From Brevibacterium sp. 'Marine' (lineage in GTDB: Bacteria; Actinomycetota; Actinomycetes; Actinomycetales; Brevibacteriaceae), in the NCBI RefSeq assembly GCF_012844365.1, contig NZ_CP051626.1, forward strand, positions 3,844,001-3,908,000: a DNA stretch of 64,000 nt, read 5' to 3'. Of the stretch, positions 20,202 through 29,303 are shown piece after piece; position 1 is the stretch's first letter, and each line of letters starts with the position of its first letter. A model generated the notes under the pieces. It searched no databases and was not told the origin of the DNA. It was given only the letters and a program-made list of their open reading frames with translations. The translations under genes were made by a program, and so were the position numbers.

Positions 20202-21113
20202 TCATGCCTTCGCGCGAGCCTTCATCGCGGCCAGGCGAGCGGCAACGACCTGCTTCTGCTCGTCGGTGCCCAGCAGTTCGGCCAGCGCTTCCTGTTCGGC
20301 ATCGAGTCCGGTGCTGAGGTCGGAGTCATAGGACAGGTCGACGAGACGCTTCGCCCACACCAGCGCCGACCGAGACTGGCCGGCGATCTGCCCGGCCAGC
20401 TCGAGAGCACGAGCCAGAGGGTCCTCGACGACCTCGTCGACGAGGCCGATGCGCAGAGCCTCCTCGGCACCGATCGTGTCGGCGGTGATGATGAGCTTCT
20501 TCGCCTGAGCCGGTCCGACGAGGCGCGGCAGCAACTGGGTGCCGCACATATCGGGGATGATGCCCCAGTTGAGTTCCATGAGCGAGAGCTTCGCATCGGG
20601 CCCGGCCACGCGCATGTCCGCGCCCAGGGCGATCTGCAGTCCACCGCCGAGCGCCGGTCCGCGCACCGCCGCGATGACCGGAACCTCGACGAGCGACCAC
20701 ACGTGCACGGCCTTCTGTGCCAGCGCCCGGGCCGACCCGAGTCGCTGCCCGAGATCGACGGCGGTGGCCACCGAGTCCGACTCCCCGCCGCCGGCGGCCG
20801 CTTCCCCGGCGGCCGCTTCCCCGGCGGCCGCTTCCCCGGCGGCCGCTTCCTCAGCGGATGAGCGGGTCGCGGCTCCCGCCTCGGCGATCCGGGCGAGCTC
20901 GGTGAAGTCGAGGCCGGCGCTGAAGGCACGACCGCGACCGGACAGGACCACGGCCTTGACCTCGCTCGAACCCGTAAGCGCCAGCCCCGCCTCGACGAGG
21001 TCTTCGAAGACCGCGCGGGTGAGCGAATTGAGTGTGTCGGCACGGTCGATCTCGACGTGGGCGACGCCGTCGGTGATCGCATAGACGACGGTCGAGTTGG
21101 TGGTCTCGGACAT
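20202..21113 (-). CDS. Enoyl-CoA hydratase/isomerase family protein with Ala-Gly-Glu repeat loop
   Basis: 303 residues, longer than most crotonases because of an inserted loop. Core motifs: 'FSAGLDFTELARI' and 'AVRGPALGGGLQIALGAD' (oxyanion hole). The first catalytic glutamate position is kept in 'LMELNWGIIPD', while the second is Lys ('AQAKKLIITAD'), so isomerase-like chemistry is possible. Between the two oxyanion segments lies a low-complexity stretch with GEAAA repeated, encoded by four 15-bp tandem units. The ATG at 21113 follows AGGTTCCTCC read on the minus strand. Confidence 0.85.
   Translation of the reverse strand: MSETTNSTVVYAITDGVAHVEIDRADTLNSLTRAVFEDLVEAGLALTGSSEVKAVVLSGRGRAFSAGLDFTELARIAEAGAATRSSAEEAAAGEAAAGEAAAGEAAAGGGESDSVATAVDLGQRLGSARALAQKAVHVWSLVEVPVIAAVRGPALGGGLQIALGADMRVAGPDAKLSLMELNWGIIPDMCGTQLLPRLVGPAQAKKLIITADTIGAEEALRIGLVDEVVEDPLARALELAGQIAGQSRSALVWAKRLVDLSYDSDLSTGLDAEQEALAELLGTDEQKQVVAARLAAMKARAKA
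20791..20850. repeat. Four perfect 15-bp tandem repeats inside a crotonase gene
   Basis: CCGGCGGCCGCTTCC occurs four times head to tail at 20791-20805, 20806-20820, 20821-20835 and 20836-20850. The unit length is a multiple of three, so copy changes would add or remove five residues without shifting the frame. The units encode the Ala-Gly-Glu loop of the minus-strand crotonase. Confidence 0.95.
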
Positions 21114-21220
21114 GGAGGAACCTTTCGAAGACGTGACCGGCGCGACAGCAGCCGGCGGAGGCGGAACACGCTGCGACCGCAGGCTCCGCGGTACCGGCCC
21201 CGGCGACGCTGAACGAGCGA

Positions 21221-22570
21221 TCAGCTGCGTTTCCTGAACCCTATCGGAGCTCCCGTCAACGTCAAGACCAACACGGCGATCAGCGACGCCGCGCACATGC
21301 CCACGACCCCGGGCCAGGCGAAGTCGGAGAAGAGGACCGCAGACAGCCAAGCTCCGAGGCTCGTGCCCAGGTAGTAGACGGTGAGGTAGATGGCCGCGGA
21401 TCGGGTCGAGTCGACCCCCGGCCGAGCCGCGCTGGCTGCCGCGGAGGCACCCGTATGGCCGAGGAAGAATCCGGCGGTGAGCAGCGACATGCCGATGACG
21501 ATCACCACAAGCGAATCGACGAGCGTGAGTCCCGCGCCGACGAGCGCGATGACCATTCCGGCCAAGGTGATCCGGGCGCGCGGGTACTGCGTGGCCAGGC
21601 GGCCGTAGTACGTGGTGACGACGGTGCCGACGAGGTAGATGAGGAAGAACAGGGCGACCGCACCCTCGCTCAGATGCCACGGATCCTGCTGCAGGCGGGT
21701 GCCGAGCATCGTGAACGATCCGCCGAAGACGATCATGCACAGGAACCCGGTGAGATAGATCCGCCACAGTCCCCCGCGCAGCGGAATCGCTCGCCGAGGC
21801 GGCCGTGCACTCCCGGCCCCACCGTCGTCGGCGGCGTTGCCGGCAGAGCGGGAACCGTCGTCGACGGTGGAAGCATCGGCGGTGTCACCTGCGGTGACAG
21901 CGCCGGGGTCGACCGCCTCGGTGAAGGTGGGATCCGCATCGGACGGATCGGCATCGTCCGTGTCGAGGACGGCGCGGCTGCGGGCGGTGGAGAAGAGGTC
22001 GTGGCGCAGCAGCCAGACGACGATGAGGCCGAAGACCAGCGACACGACCGCGGTGAACGCGAGTCCGCCGTGCCAGCCGAGGAGCTCGGAGGCCAGCCCG
22101 GTGAGCAGCCTCGAGCACAGTCCGCCGATCGTGTTGCCGGCGATGTAGACCCCGATCGCCCCGGGCAGCGCGGCCGGCGGCAGGCGCAGGGACAGGTAGG
22201 CCATGGCCGTGGCCGGCACCGAGGCGATCGCCAGTCCCTGGAGGAACCGGACGGCGATGAGCAGCTCCGGGGTCGGGGTGAAGGGAAGGACGAGCGCGAG
22301 GATCGCCGCAACGATCACTCCCGCACCGATCTGGCGAGCGTGGCCGATGCGCGGGGCGAGCATCGAGAACGGGATGAGGAAGCAGGCCATGGCCACATTC
22401 GTCGCGGACACGGTCAGGCTCGCCGTCGGACCGTCGATTCCGTAGGCGTCTCGGATCGCCGGCAGCAGCCCTTGAGTCTCGTAGAGGACGAGGAAGACGG
22501 CGATTCCCGCGAGGAATACTGCAGCGACGGTTCGCCGAGTGCTCGTCGGACTCGGCTCACCTGTGCTCAT
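21221..22570 (-). CDS. MFS transporter, YnfM-like
   Basis: 449 residues, about 12 transmembrane helices in two halves. The first half contains 'LLPAIRDAYGID' and 'FLIPFSMLAPRIG', characteristic of the CynX/YnfM-type facilitators. The central cytoplasmic loop between helices 6 and 7 is unusually long (about 65 residues) and strongly acidic and Ala/Asp-rich, starting 'VLDTDDADPSDADPTFTEA'. It is upstream of the crotonase gene on the same strand with a gap of about 107 bases. The substrate is unknown; export of small molecules is typical. Confidence 0.85.
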   Translation of the reverse strand: MSTGEPSPTSTRRTVAAVFLAGIAVFLVLYETQGLLPAIRDAYGIDGPTASLTVSATNVAMACFLIPFSMLAPRIGHARQIGAGVIVAAILALVLPFTPTPELLIAVRFLQGLAIASVPATAMAYLSLRLPPAALPGAIGVYIAGNTIGGLCSRLLTGLASELLGWHGGLAFTAVVSLVFGLIVVWLLRHDLFSTARSRAVLDTDDADPSDADPTFTEAVDPGAVTAGDTADASTVDDGSRSAGNAADDGGAGSARPPRRAIPLRGGLWRIYLTGFLCMIVFGGSFTMLGTRLQQDPWHLSEGAVALFFLIYLVGTVVTTYYGRLATQYPRARITLAGMVIALVGAGLTLVDSLVVIVIGMSLLTAGFFLGHTGASAAASAARPGVDSTRSAAIYLTVYYLGTSLGAWLSAVLFSDFAWPGVVGMCAASLIAVLVLTLTGAPIGFRKRS

Positions 22571-22792
22571 GAGTCCAACGCTATGCCTCCGAGAAGCACC
22601 CGCTCAAACGATTCCGAGTCCCGGACCGTGTGAGTCCGGACAGCGCGGGTGTCTGTGGGCGCTCGCTGCCGGTGCTCCCGCACGATCGCACGGCACCGCG
22701 GATTCGACGGCGCGGCGGATGTGGAGGATAACCCCATCGCCGAGGCGGCCCGACGTTTCATAGGCTGAAACCAGAAGTTCGACGAGCAGTGA

Positions 22793-23257
22793 ATGGACGT
22801 GCCAGCGATGACGGCGACCAGCGAGATTCCCGCACTCAGCGCAGACCCCGCAAACCGCCCTGCCGCGCCCTCCCCCGGTGTCCCCACCTCGTCCCTGGAA
22901 TCGCTCGCGCCGACCGACGGTCGGCACACGGACGTTCCCGGCAACCGCTCCTTCGTCATCACCTGGTTGTTGTCGATGCTCTTCGGCGTCCTCGGTCTTG
23001 ACCGGTTCTACACCGGCAGGTACCTCACGGGCGCGCTCAAGCTGCTCAGCCTCGGCGGGTTGGGGATCTGGTGGATCATCGATCTCGGCATCGTTCTGGC
23101 CGGCGGTCTGCGCTGTGGGAGAGCTCCGCTGCGCGGCTACGCTCAGGACAAGGAGATCGCGTGGATCGCCACCGGCTTCACCCTCATCGTCGCCTATTCG
23201 ATGCAGGTCGACGAGCTGGTCACGGCGCTGCTGAGCGGTCTGGTCGCAGGCGGCTGA
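22793..23257 (+). CDS. TM2 domain protein
   Basis: 154 residues. A disordered N-terminal 50 residues is followed by two helices joined by a short turn: 'FVITWLLSMLFGVLGLDRFY' and 'LLSLGGLGIWWIIDLGIVL'. The DRFYTGR turn is the TM2 signature. A third hydrophobic segment follows. ATG 22793 has a weak ribosome-binding site; ATG 22808 is an in-frame alternative. A CGCCGAGGCGGCCCG copy lies about 50 bases upstream. Function of bacterial TM2 proteins is unknown. Confidence 0.8.
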   Translation: MDVPAMTATSEIPALSADPANRPAAPSPGVPTSSLESLAPTDGRHTDVPGNRSFVITWLLSMLFGVLGLDRFYTGRYLTGALKLLSLGGLGIWWIIDLGIVLAGGLRCGRAPLRGYAQDKEIAWIATGFTLIVAYSMQVDELVTALLSGLVAGG

Positions 23258-23394
23258 GCTCCCTGTTCTGACGCATTTCCCACGCCTGTTCCGATGCGCT
23301 TCGCCGACTGTTCACAACCGTCTCAGGTCTGCCTTTCCTGAAATCTGCGTCTCCCGGGTCTAGGCTCGAAGTCAGAACAGTTCAAGGAGGCACA

Positions 23395-24978
23395 ATGAAA
23401 CGGCAATTCCCCATTGTCAGGATGGTCACCGGCGACTCGGCAGGCAAACAGATCGCGGGAGCGGCGGCGGCCGCCTCGGCGCTCGGGCTCGGCGCACTCG
23501 CCGCATGGGATCTCACGCAGAAGAAGCACTCGATCCTGCGCAACTATCCGATCGCCGGGCACGCCCGATTCCTGCTCGAGTCGATCCGGCCGGAGATCCA
23601 GCAGTACTTCATCGAACGCAACTGGGACGGTCGCCCATTCAGCCGCGACACTCGCACCACCATCTACGAACGGGCCAAGGGCACCCACTCCGAGCACGCG
23701 TTCGGCACCCAGCGCGATGTCGACCGTGCCGGCTACGAGTCGCTCATGCACTCGAATATGCCGATCCCCAATCCGCCGCGGCCGCCGCGAGTGCGCATCG
23801 GCGGTGACGACTGCACTCGGCCCTACGACATCTCGCTGCTCAATGTCTCGGCAATGAGCTTCGGCTCGCTGAGCAACAACGCCATTCGAGCCCTGAACAA
23901 AGGCGCGGCACTGGGCGGATTCGCCCACGACACCGGTGAGGGATCGATCTCGCCGTATCACCGCGAAAACGGCGGCGACCTCATCTGGGAACTCGGCACC
24001 GGATACTTCGGCGCCCGCACCCCGGAAGGAGAATTCTCCCCCGAGATCTTCGCCGAGAAGGCTCGGGACCCGCAGGTGAAGATGGTCTCGCTCAAACTCT
24101 CTCAGGGAGCGAAGCCGGGCATCGGCGGGGTGCTGCCCGGGGCCAAGGTGACCGAGGAGATCGCGCAGATCCGCGGCATCCCCGTCGGCCAGACGTGCAT
24201 CAGCCCGCCCGGACACACGGTGTTCTCGACCCCGATCGAGCTGCTCGAGTTCATCCGACAGATGCGTGAGCTCTCCGGCGGCAAGCCCGCCGGTTTCAAA
24301 CTGTGCATCGGTTCGCGCACGGAGTTCCTCTCGATCGTCAAGGCCATGGTGGAGACGAACATCCTGCCGGACTTCATCATCGTCGACGGTTCCGAAGGCG
24401 GCACCGGTGCGGCACCGCTGGAGTTCGAGGACAATGTCGGTCTGCCGCTGACCCAGGGGCTGATGATCGTGCACAACGCGCTCGTCGGCGCGGGGTTGCG
24501 GAAGAAGATCAGGGTCGGCGCCTCGGGCAAGATCGCCACCGGCACCGATATCGTCAAACGCCTCATCCAGGGTGCGGACTTCACGAATTCGGCCCGCGCG
24601 ATGATGATGGCCGTCGGCTGCATCCAGGCCCAGGCCTGCCACACAGGCAAGTGTCCCGTCGGCGTCGCCACTCAGGATCCGCGGCGAGCCCGCGCCATCG
24701 ACGTGCCCACCAAGGCCGAACGCGTGCGCAACTATCACGACGGAGTCGTCGCCGAGGCGGTCCGGCTCATGGCGTCGATGGGTGCGGCCGCACCGGATGA
24801 GCTCGAACCGACGATGCTGCGTCGCAATGTCTCGGCCTCCGAGTCCTGGTCCTATGCCCGCCTCTACGACTGGCTGAAGCCCGGCGAACTCCTCGACGAC
24901 ACCCCCTCGGAGTGGGCCGACGACTGGTCCACGGCTCGCGCCGACACGTTCTCGATCCCCCGCGGACACAGCCGCTGA
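23395..24978 (+). CDS. FMN-binding glutamate synthase family protein
   Basis: 527 residues. A short hydrophobic N-terminus (residues 18-40) precedes the FMN/synthase domain of the glutamate synthase large subunit: 'NVSAMSFGSLSNNAI', 'KLSQGAKPGIGGVLPG' and 'VDGSEGGTGAAPLEF'. A CX5CX4C motif, 'CIQAQACHTGKC', matches the cluster-binding cysteines of GltB. The glutaminase domain and the C-terminal GXGXG domain are absent, as in archaeal-type or 'GltB2' stand-alone proteins. It may therefore act with another amidotransferase or be a general FMN oxidoreductase. AAGGAGG at 23383-23389 supports ATG 23395. Confidence 0.88.
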   Translation: MKRQFPIVRMVTGDSAGKQIAGAAAAASALGLGALAAWDLTQKKHSILRNYPIAGHARFLLESIRPEIQQYFIERNWDGRPFSRDTRTTIYERAKGTHSEHAFGTQRDVDRAGYESLMHSNMPIPNPPRPPRVRIGGDDCTRPYDISLLNVSAMSFGSLSNNAIRALNKGAALGGFAHDTGEGSISPYHRENGGDLIWELGTGYFGARTPEGEFSPEIFAEKARDPQVKMVSLKLSQGAKPGIGGVLPGAKVTEEIAQIRGIPVGQTCISPPGHTVFSTPIELLEFIRQMRELSGGKPAGFKLCIGSRTEFLSIVKAMVETNILPDFIIVDGSEGGTGAAPLEFEDNVGLPLTQGLMIVHNALVGAGLRKKIRVGASGKIATGTDIVKRLIQGADFTNSARAMMMAVGCIQAQACHTGKCPVGVATQDPRRARAIDVPTKAERVRNYHDGVVAEAVRLMASMGAAAPDELEPTMLRRNVSASESWSYARLYDWLKPGELLDDTPSEWADDWSTARADTFSIPRGHSR

Positions 24979-25147
24979 TCCGCCGAGACGGTCACTCGGA
25001 TCCAGCCTCCCCGGCTACCGGACGCTTGACGCTGACCTGACCATTCGGCTCCGGCCGCACGGTCGGTCGCTCGGCTCCAGCCGATTGCCGTCGACCATTC
25101 GGTTCCAAGCGCCTTGTCGACTTCACCGATCCTCCGAAAGGAACTCG

Positions 25148-25717
25148 ATGACCACCCTTGTCCTTCTCCACTCGGCTCTGGGACGGACGTCCGGAATGGA
25201 CGCCGTCGCCGAACGCTTCGCACTGGCCGGATATGCCGTCCACACTCCCGACGTCTACGCGGGCAGAACCTTCGACACCGCCGAAGAGGGAGTCGCCCAC
25301 TCCCAGGAGGTCGGGTTCTCGGGCCTCGTGGATCGGGTGAAGGAGGAGTGCGAGGATCTCGGCGATGACCTCGTCTTCGGCGGGTTGTCGCTGGGAGCCG
25401 CACTCGCACAGCAGATGGGCAAGAACGATCCGCGCGCCCGCGGCGTCCTGCTCTTCCACGGCGGCGGATTCCCGAAGCCGACGCGCTGGCAGGCCGGTGT
25501 GCCGGTCCAGGCGCATTTCGCCGTCGACGATTCGTGGCGCAGCCCGGGCACGATCGAGACCCTGATGGAATCCGCTGCGAGGGCCGGCGCGCAGGCAGAG
25601 TACTTCCTCTACCCGGGCAACACTCACCTGTTCAGCGACCCGACGACACCGGATTACCGAGAGGACAGCGCCGAACTGCTCTTTGAGAGGGCCCTGGCCT
25701 TCCTCGACCGCTTCTGA
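25148..25717 (+). CDS. Dienelactone hydrolase family alpha/beta hydrolase
   Basis: 189 residues. 'LLHSALGRTSGMDAVAERFA' begins the fold. The nucleophile elbow 'GGLSLGAALAQ' has Ser where true dienelactone hydrolase has Cys. The C-terminal 'YPGNTHLFSD' supplies the catalytic His, and 'VDDSWRSPG' a likely Asp. It is short for the family. AAAGGA at 25137-25142 precedes ATG 25148; an upstream in-frame ATG at 25085 lacks a ribosome-binding site. The upstream gap has two copies of GACCATTCGG. The substrate is unknown. Confidence 0.82.
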   Translation: MTTLVLLHSALGRTSGMDAVAERFALAGYAVHTPDVYAGRTFDTAEEGVAHSQEVGFSGLVDRVKEECEDLGDDLVFGGLSLGAALAQQMGKNDPRARGVLLFHGGGFPKPTRWQAGVPVQAHFAVDDSWRSPGTIETLMESAARAGAQAEYFLYPGNTHLFSDPTTPDYREDSAELLFERALAFLDRF

Positions 25718-26021
25718 GGTCCTCCAATCACCATCGGGCCACCCCGCAGGCAGGTTGCCTCGCGGTGGAAGCGCCGACCGCTCACGTCAGCGCCGAGCGC
25801 TCATGCTGCCGTCGACCGATCACCTCAGCACTCCACCTCCTTGCCGACCGCTCGAGTCAGCGCCGAGCGCTTAACGCATACCTTGGTACAGCGGCGTTGA
25901 GTCGAGCGGTCGGCGAAATCAGTCCCTTGCAGATCAGAGCTGACCACCCCCATATGCATTCGTTTGATTCCATTTGCTGAATTCTATTGCCCTTTGACTT
26001 ATATGAAGGCACACTGTTGTC
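25718..26021. other. 304-base gap holding the left repeat cluster
   Basis: No gene is supported. The gap contains three copies of the GCCGACCGCTC repeat described below. Its last 90 bases are clearly AT-richer than the surrounding chromosome and lead into the nuclease-like gene, so they probably hold its promoter. I could not fix -35 and -10 elements with confidence. Confidence 0.65.
25773..25914. repeat. Left cluster of GCCGACCGCTC palindromic repeats
   Basis: A 29-bp unit at 25773-25801 recurs directly at 25843-25871 with 27 of 29 bases the same. An inverted copy ends the cluster at 25891-25914. The second and third copies form a near-perfect hairpin (arms of about 24 bp, around 22 matching). 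The order is forward, forward, reverse. Confidence 0.9.
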
Positions 26022-27005
26022 ATGGTGACCATCTTCAGCACCAAGAGACTTCGCAGCCTCGGCTTCGCGCACAAGGACATCGTCAAGGCCCTGCAGTGCT
26101 GTCTGCAGAGGGTCCGACGTGGCCAATTCGTCCTCACCCGGCCTTGTGATCAGCAGGCTTACGCCGTGCTGCAGGACGTACACTCGGCATCCTCGACCTC
26201 GTACCCTCGGACCTACGGGGACATCAGAGACACAGCCGAAGACCTCAAGTCCCTGATCCGGTCGTACGCTGATGACCGGTTGCCCGACGCTGTCTTCTCC
26301 CATGTGTCAGCGGCCTTGTTATATGGTCTCGATCCACCGTTCCCCGCAGTCGACAAGTGCGAGATGATCCGGACCGGAACTCGCCGGAGCAGCGACACTC
26401 TCCACATTCGTGATCGGCACCTGCCTCCAAATGACGTCGGTTCGATCGGAGGACTCCCCGTCACGACATTGCTCAGGACCCTCGTGGACATTGCTCGCGA
26501 ATACGACCCAGAGTTCTCGGTCCCATTGCTCTCGGACGCACTTCGCCGGCGGTTGGTCACCAAAGCAGCACTGCGAACCGCCCTTCCACCGGTCCACCGA
26601 GGCTGTCGCACCGCCGCTCTTGCCATCAGCCTCGCGGACGCGAACCACGAGTCAGCAGCAGAATCGATCACTGCCGTCAAGTTCTATCGCTTCGGCATCA
26701 CCGGAATGATCCCCCAAGTCGAGACCTGCGACGCGGCTGGAAATCTCCTCGGCCGCAATGACTTCCGCCATGAGAAGTACGGCCTGATCGTCGAATGCCA
26801 CGGTGTCGGAAAGTATTTCATGGGGCGCAACAGCCCCGACGAAGCCAGCAAGAAGAACCATGAACGGCACATCAAGCTGCTCAACGCGGGGTTCCGCATC
26901 TTCAATCTCGTCTGGGCGGACCTGTTCCGACCCCATGAGTTCATCAAGATCAAAGCTGAACTGGACACGCTGGCGAAGAGCGAACTCACCCAGCGCAGCG
27001 AATGA
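26022..27005 (+). CDS. Putative DUF559/Vsr-like endonuclease-fold protein with AbiEi-like N-terminus
   Basis: 327 residues with visibly lower GC and a different codon mix from its neighbours. The N-terminus 'LRSLGFAHKDIVKALQ' resembles the winged-helix segment of AbiEi-type antitoxin-domain proteins, followed by 'VFSHVSAALLYGLD', common in that group. The C-terminal 110 residues look like a PD-(D/E)XK/Vsr-type fold: Glu214 ('SAAESI'), Asp247 ('GRNDFRH'), Glu258 and Lys264 in 'VECHGVGKYF'. The usual ExD is ECH here, so activity is uncertain. It is flanked on both sides by clusters of the same palindromic repeat. No partner toxin gene is adjacent. Horizontal acquisition is likely. Confidence 0.7.
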   Translation: MVTIFSTKRLRSLGFAHKDIVKALQCCLQRVRRGQFVLTRPCDQQAYAVLQDVHSASSTSYPRTYGDIRDTAEDLKSLIRSYADDRLPDAVFSHVSAALLYGLDPPFPAVDKCEMIRTGTRRSSDTLHIRDRHLPPNDVGSIGGLPVTTLLRTLVDIAREYDPEFSVPLLSDALRRRLVTKAALRTALPPVHRGCRTAALAISLADANHESAAESITAVKFYRFGITGMIPQVETCDAAGNLLGRNDFRHEKYGLIVECHGVGKYFMGRNSPDEASKKNHERHIKLLNAGFRIFNLVWADLFRPHEFIKIKAELDTLAKSELTQRSE

Positions 27006-27018
27006 CCTCGACTCCCCT

Positions 27019-27168
27019 GCCGACCGCTCATCTCAGCGTCGCTGTATCAAGTTATACGCCGCGCGTTCGACGCGGAGTCGAGCGGTCGGCGAGCTGAGCT
27101 GCTCTCTCGGCGACAACACGCGCGGTCGAGGCTAGGACGCGCGGTGGGCACTGAGTCGAGCGGTCGGC
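27019..27168. repeat. Right cluster of GCCGACCGCTC palindromic repeats
   Basis: One forward copy starts at 27019 and inverted copies of GAGTCGAGCGGTCGGC lie at 27075-27090 and 27153-27168. The first two form a hairpin (27019-27041 with 27068-27090, 20 of 23 matching). The order forward, reverse, reverse mirrors the left cluster, so the gene between is bracketed symmetrically. The cluster begins 14 bases after the gene's stop. Confidence 0.9.
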
Positions 27169-27216
27169 GAAGTGACTGTGAGCTGAGTTGGTTCGCTCTA
27201 CGTTGCGGGGGACCGG

Positions 27217-28020
27217 TCACCCCATGACGAGGCCGTTGTCGACGATGAGGTTCTGGCCGGTCACCGCACGCGAAGCGGGAGAGGCGAAGAACACCACCGC
27301 CGAGGCGAAGTCCTCCGGAGTCGTCACCCGTCGCAGTGCGCTGGAGGCGGCGATCTGGTCGAAGACCGCTTCGGGTGTCGCCGAGGAGGCATCCGTGGTG
27401 CGCAGCAGTCCGCCGGAGACCATGTTCACCCGCACCCCGGCCGGTCCGAGATCCTTCGCGAACGTCCTCGTCAGCGACAGCAGCGCCGCCTTCCCGGCCG
27501 TGTAGTCGTGGTACGGCACGACCGGATCCTGGAACAGGTTGGTGCCGATGTTGATGACGCGGCCGGAACCGAGCTCGCGGAAGCCGTGCATCGCGGCCTG
27601 GATCGTGTTGACCGCACCTTCGACCGAACCGCGGAACTGGTCGGCGAAGTCCGAGTAGTCGATCTCGTCGGCCGGCTGGCGCTCGTCGCCGTTGAACGAG
27701 AAGTCGGCGAGCGCGTTGTTGACCACAGTGGATACCGGAGCTCCGAACTCGGCGGCCGCAGTGTCGAACATGGCGTCGACGGCGCGGGAGTCGGTGACGT
27801 CGGCCTCGATGGCCACGGCGCGCCCACCTCGAGCGCGGACCGCCTCGGCGAGCTCTTCCGCGGCCTCGGCCGAGTATCGGTAGTTGATGACCAGCGCCGC
27901 ACCCTCCGGTGCGAAGGCCTTCGCGATCGCAGCGCCCAGGCCGCGTCCGGATCCGGTGACGAGCACGACCTGCTCGTCGAGAGGCAGGGCCTCGGAGGTG
28001 AATGCCTGGGGGTTGCTCAT
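27217..28020 (-). CDS. Short-chain dehydrogenase/reductase, FabG-like
   Basis: 267 residues. 'VTGSGRGLGAAIAKAFA' is the cofactor site, and Asn in 'VNNALADF' replaces the usual NNAG context. The active-site segment is 'YHDYTAGKAALLSLT', with YxxxK present as YTAGK. The tail 'VTGQNLIVDNGLVMG' is typical of 3-oxoacyl reductases. AAGGAG lies 8 bases before the ATG at 28020 on the minus strand. It is divergent from the membrane-protein gene at 28275. Physiological substrate unknown. Confidence 0.85.
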   Translation of the reverse strand: MSNPQAFTSEALPLDEQVVLVTGSGRGLGAAIAKAFAPEGAALVINYRYSAEAAEELAEAVRARGGRAVAIEADVTDSRAVDAMFDTAAAEFGAPVSTVVNNALADFSFNGDERQPADEIDYSDFADQFRGSVEGAVNTIQAAMHGFRELGSGRVINIGTNLFQDPVVPYHDYTAGKAALLSLTRTFAKDLGPAGVRVNMVSGGLLRTTDASSATPEAVFDQIAASSALRRVTTPEDFASAVVFFASPASRAVTGQNLIVDNGLVMG

Positions 28021-28274
28021 CGCGTGTCTCCTTCGGACGTCGGTGGGCGGATCCTGACCCCACCATACCCAGGAACCGCACGAGGGAACCGCACGCGCCG
28101 GGACGGAGCTGCGCCAGGACGGAGTCGTGCGCGAAGGCAATGTTCGCACCCCCTTCAGCACGGAGCAGATCGCTCCGAGCCGCGCGCATATGCCCCGCGA
28201 AACGTGCTCTGAGCGGCATGAGTCCATAGACTGACAAGAAGACCACCGTTGTCCATCCCCAGGAAGTCACCCTT

Positions 28275-29303
28275 ATGAACGAGCTCGGCGCCGGCATCTC
28301 CATCGGAGTCCTCGCGGCTCTCGTCGTCTTCGTCATCTACTTCATCGGAGCGAAGCTCGGACGATGGCAGCCCCGGAATCCCAACGGCGGAGCCGGTGCT
28401 CAGGGCGGCTACCCGCAGGCACAGTATGGTCAGAACCCCTACGACCAGTCCGGCTACTCCCAGTCCGGTCGCCCGTGGAGCAGCGAGGATGAGACCCGTG
28501 TGCTTCCCAACAACGCACAGGGCTACGACGCCCAAGGCTACGACGACGTCGACGCCGATCAGCCGCGGGCCACGAAGAGAGAACTCGCCGCCAACATCCA
28601 GCACTCCGGTCAGATGATCGAGGCCAACCGGCGGGCCGCCACCGCGGCCAACGGCGACACCGTCGCAGTGTTCACCTACATCCTCGGCGCCGCACTCATC
28701 GCCGTCGTCGCCTTCGTGTTCTTCAACAATCTGCTGCTGCCGGCCACGATCGGTGCGCTGACGGGCGCGATCATCTGCGTCGCCCTGTCGGCGACCTACA
28801 CGATCAAGCATCTGGACTTCTGGCCGGACAATGCCACGATCTCGATCATCAACCTGCTCGTCGCCCTGGCCGCGTCGATCTTCATGTACATCGGGTCCGT
28901 GCAGACGGTGCGCGACAATATCAGCCTGTCCACGATCACCGATTCGTTCGACGCACTGCCCTTCAGCGACGGATTCTCGGCCTTCGCCGTGGCCATCGGC
29001 GACCGGGTGGTGACGTTCTTCAAGGACTTCGGCTTCCTCGGCTTCGTGTTCCTGCTGTTCATGGGCATCGGCTGCATCATCGTGTTCACCCTGGCCGCGA
29101 AGTCGCTCGTCGACGTCATGGACTGGCGGATCTTCGCCCAGTTCGGCCACAACGTCACCGATCGTCCGATGTCGCATTCGCGTGCCGTGCGCTTTCAGAC
29201 CTCGAAGGTCTCGCACACCGTGACCTCGCTCGTTCTCGCCGTCATCGCCGTGCTCGCGGCCACAGGATTGCTCTATGACGGCTTCACCTGGTTCACACGC
29301 TGA
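28275..29303 (+). CDS. Uncharacterised multi-pass membrane protein
   Basis: 342 residues, family not recognised. Helix 1 is 'GISIGVLAALVVFVIYFIGA' (residues 7-26). Residues 35-95 are a Gly/Gln/Tyr/Asp-rich disordered stretch with repeated 'GYDAQGYDD'-like units. About five further helices follow between residues 125 and 340. Aromatic and Asp residues around 'IKHLDFWPDNATISI' may line a loop. It stands alone between a divergent SDR gene and the olefin operon, 123 bases before oleA. Confidence 0.65.
   Translation: MNELGAGISIGVLAALVVFVIYFIGAKLGRWQPRNPNGGAGAQGGYPQAQYGQNPYDQSGYSQSGRPWSSEDETRVLPNNAQGYDAQGYDDVDADQPRATKRELAANIQHSGQMIEANRRAATAANGDTVAVFTYILGAALIAVVAFVFFNNLLLPATIGALTGAIICVALSATYTIKHLDFWPDNATISIINLLVALAASIFMYIGSVQTVRDNISLSTITDSFDALPFSDGFSAFAVAIGDRVVTFFKDFGFLGFVFLLFMGIGCIIVFTLAAKSLVDVMDWRIFAQFGHNVTDRPMSHSRAVRFQTSKVSHTVTSLVLAVIAVLAATGLLYDGFTWFTR

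Noticed and set aside
26022-27005. Complete AbiE toxin-antitoxin system
   Set aside because: Only the AbiEi-like N-terminus is present; no AbiEii nucleotidyltransferase gene lies beside it.
25773-27168. CRISPR-like array
   Set aside because: Repeats are inverted as well as direct, spacing is irregular, and there are no spacers of constant length or cas genes.
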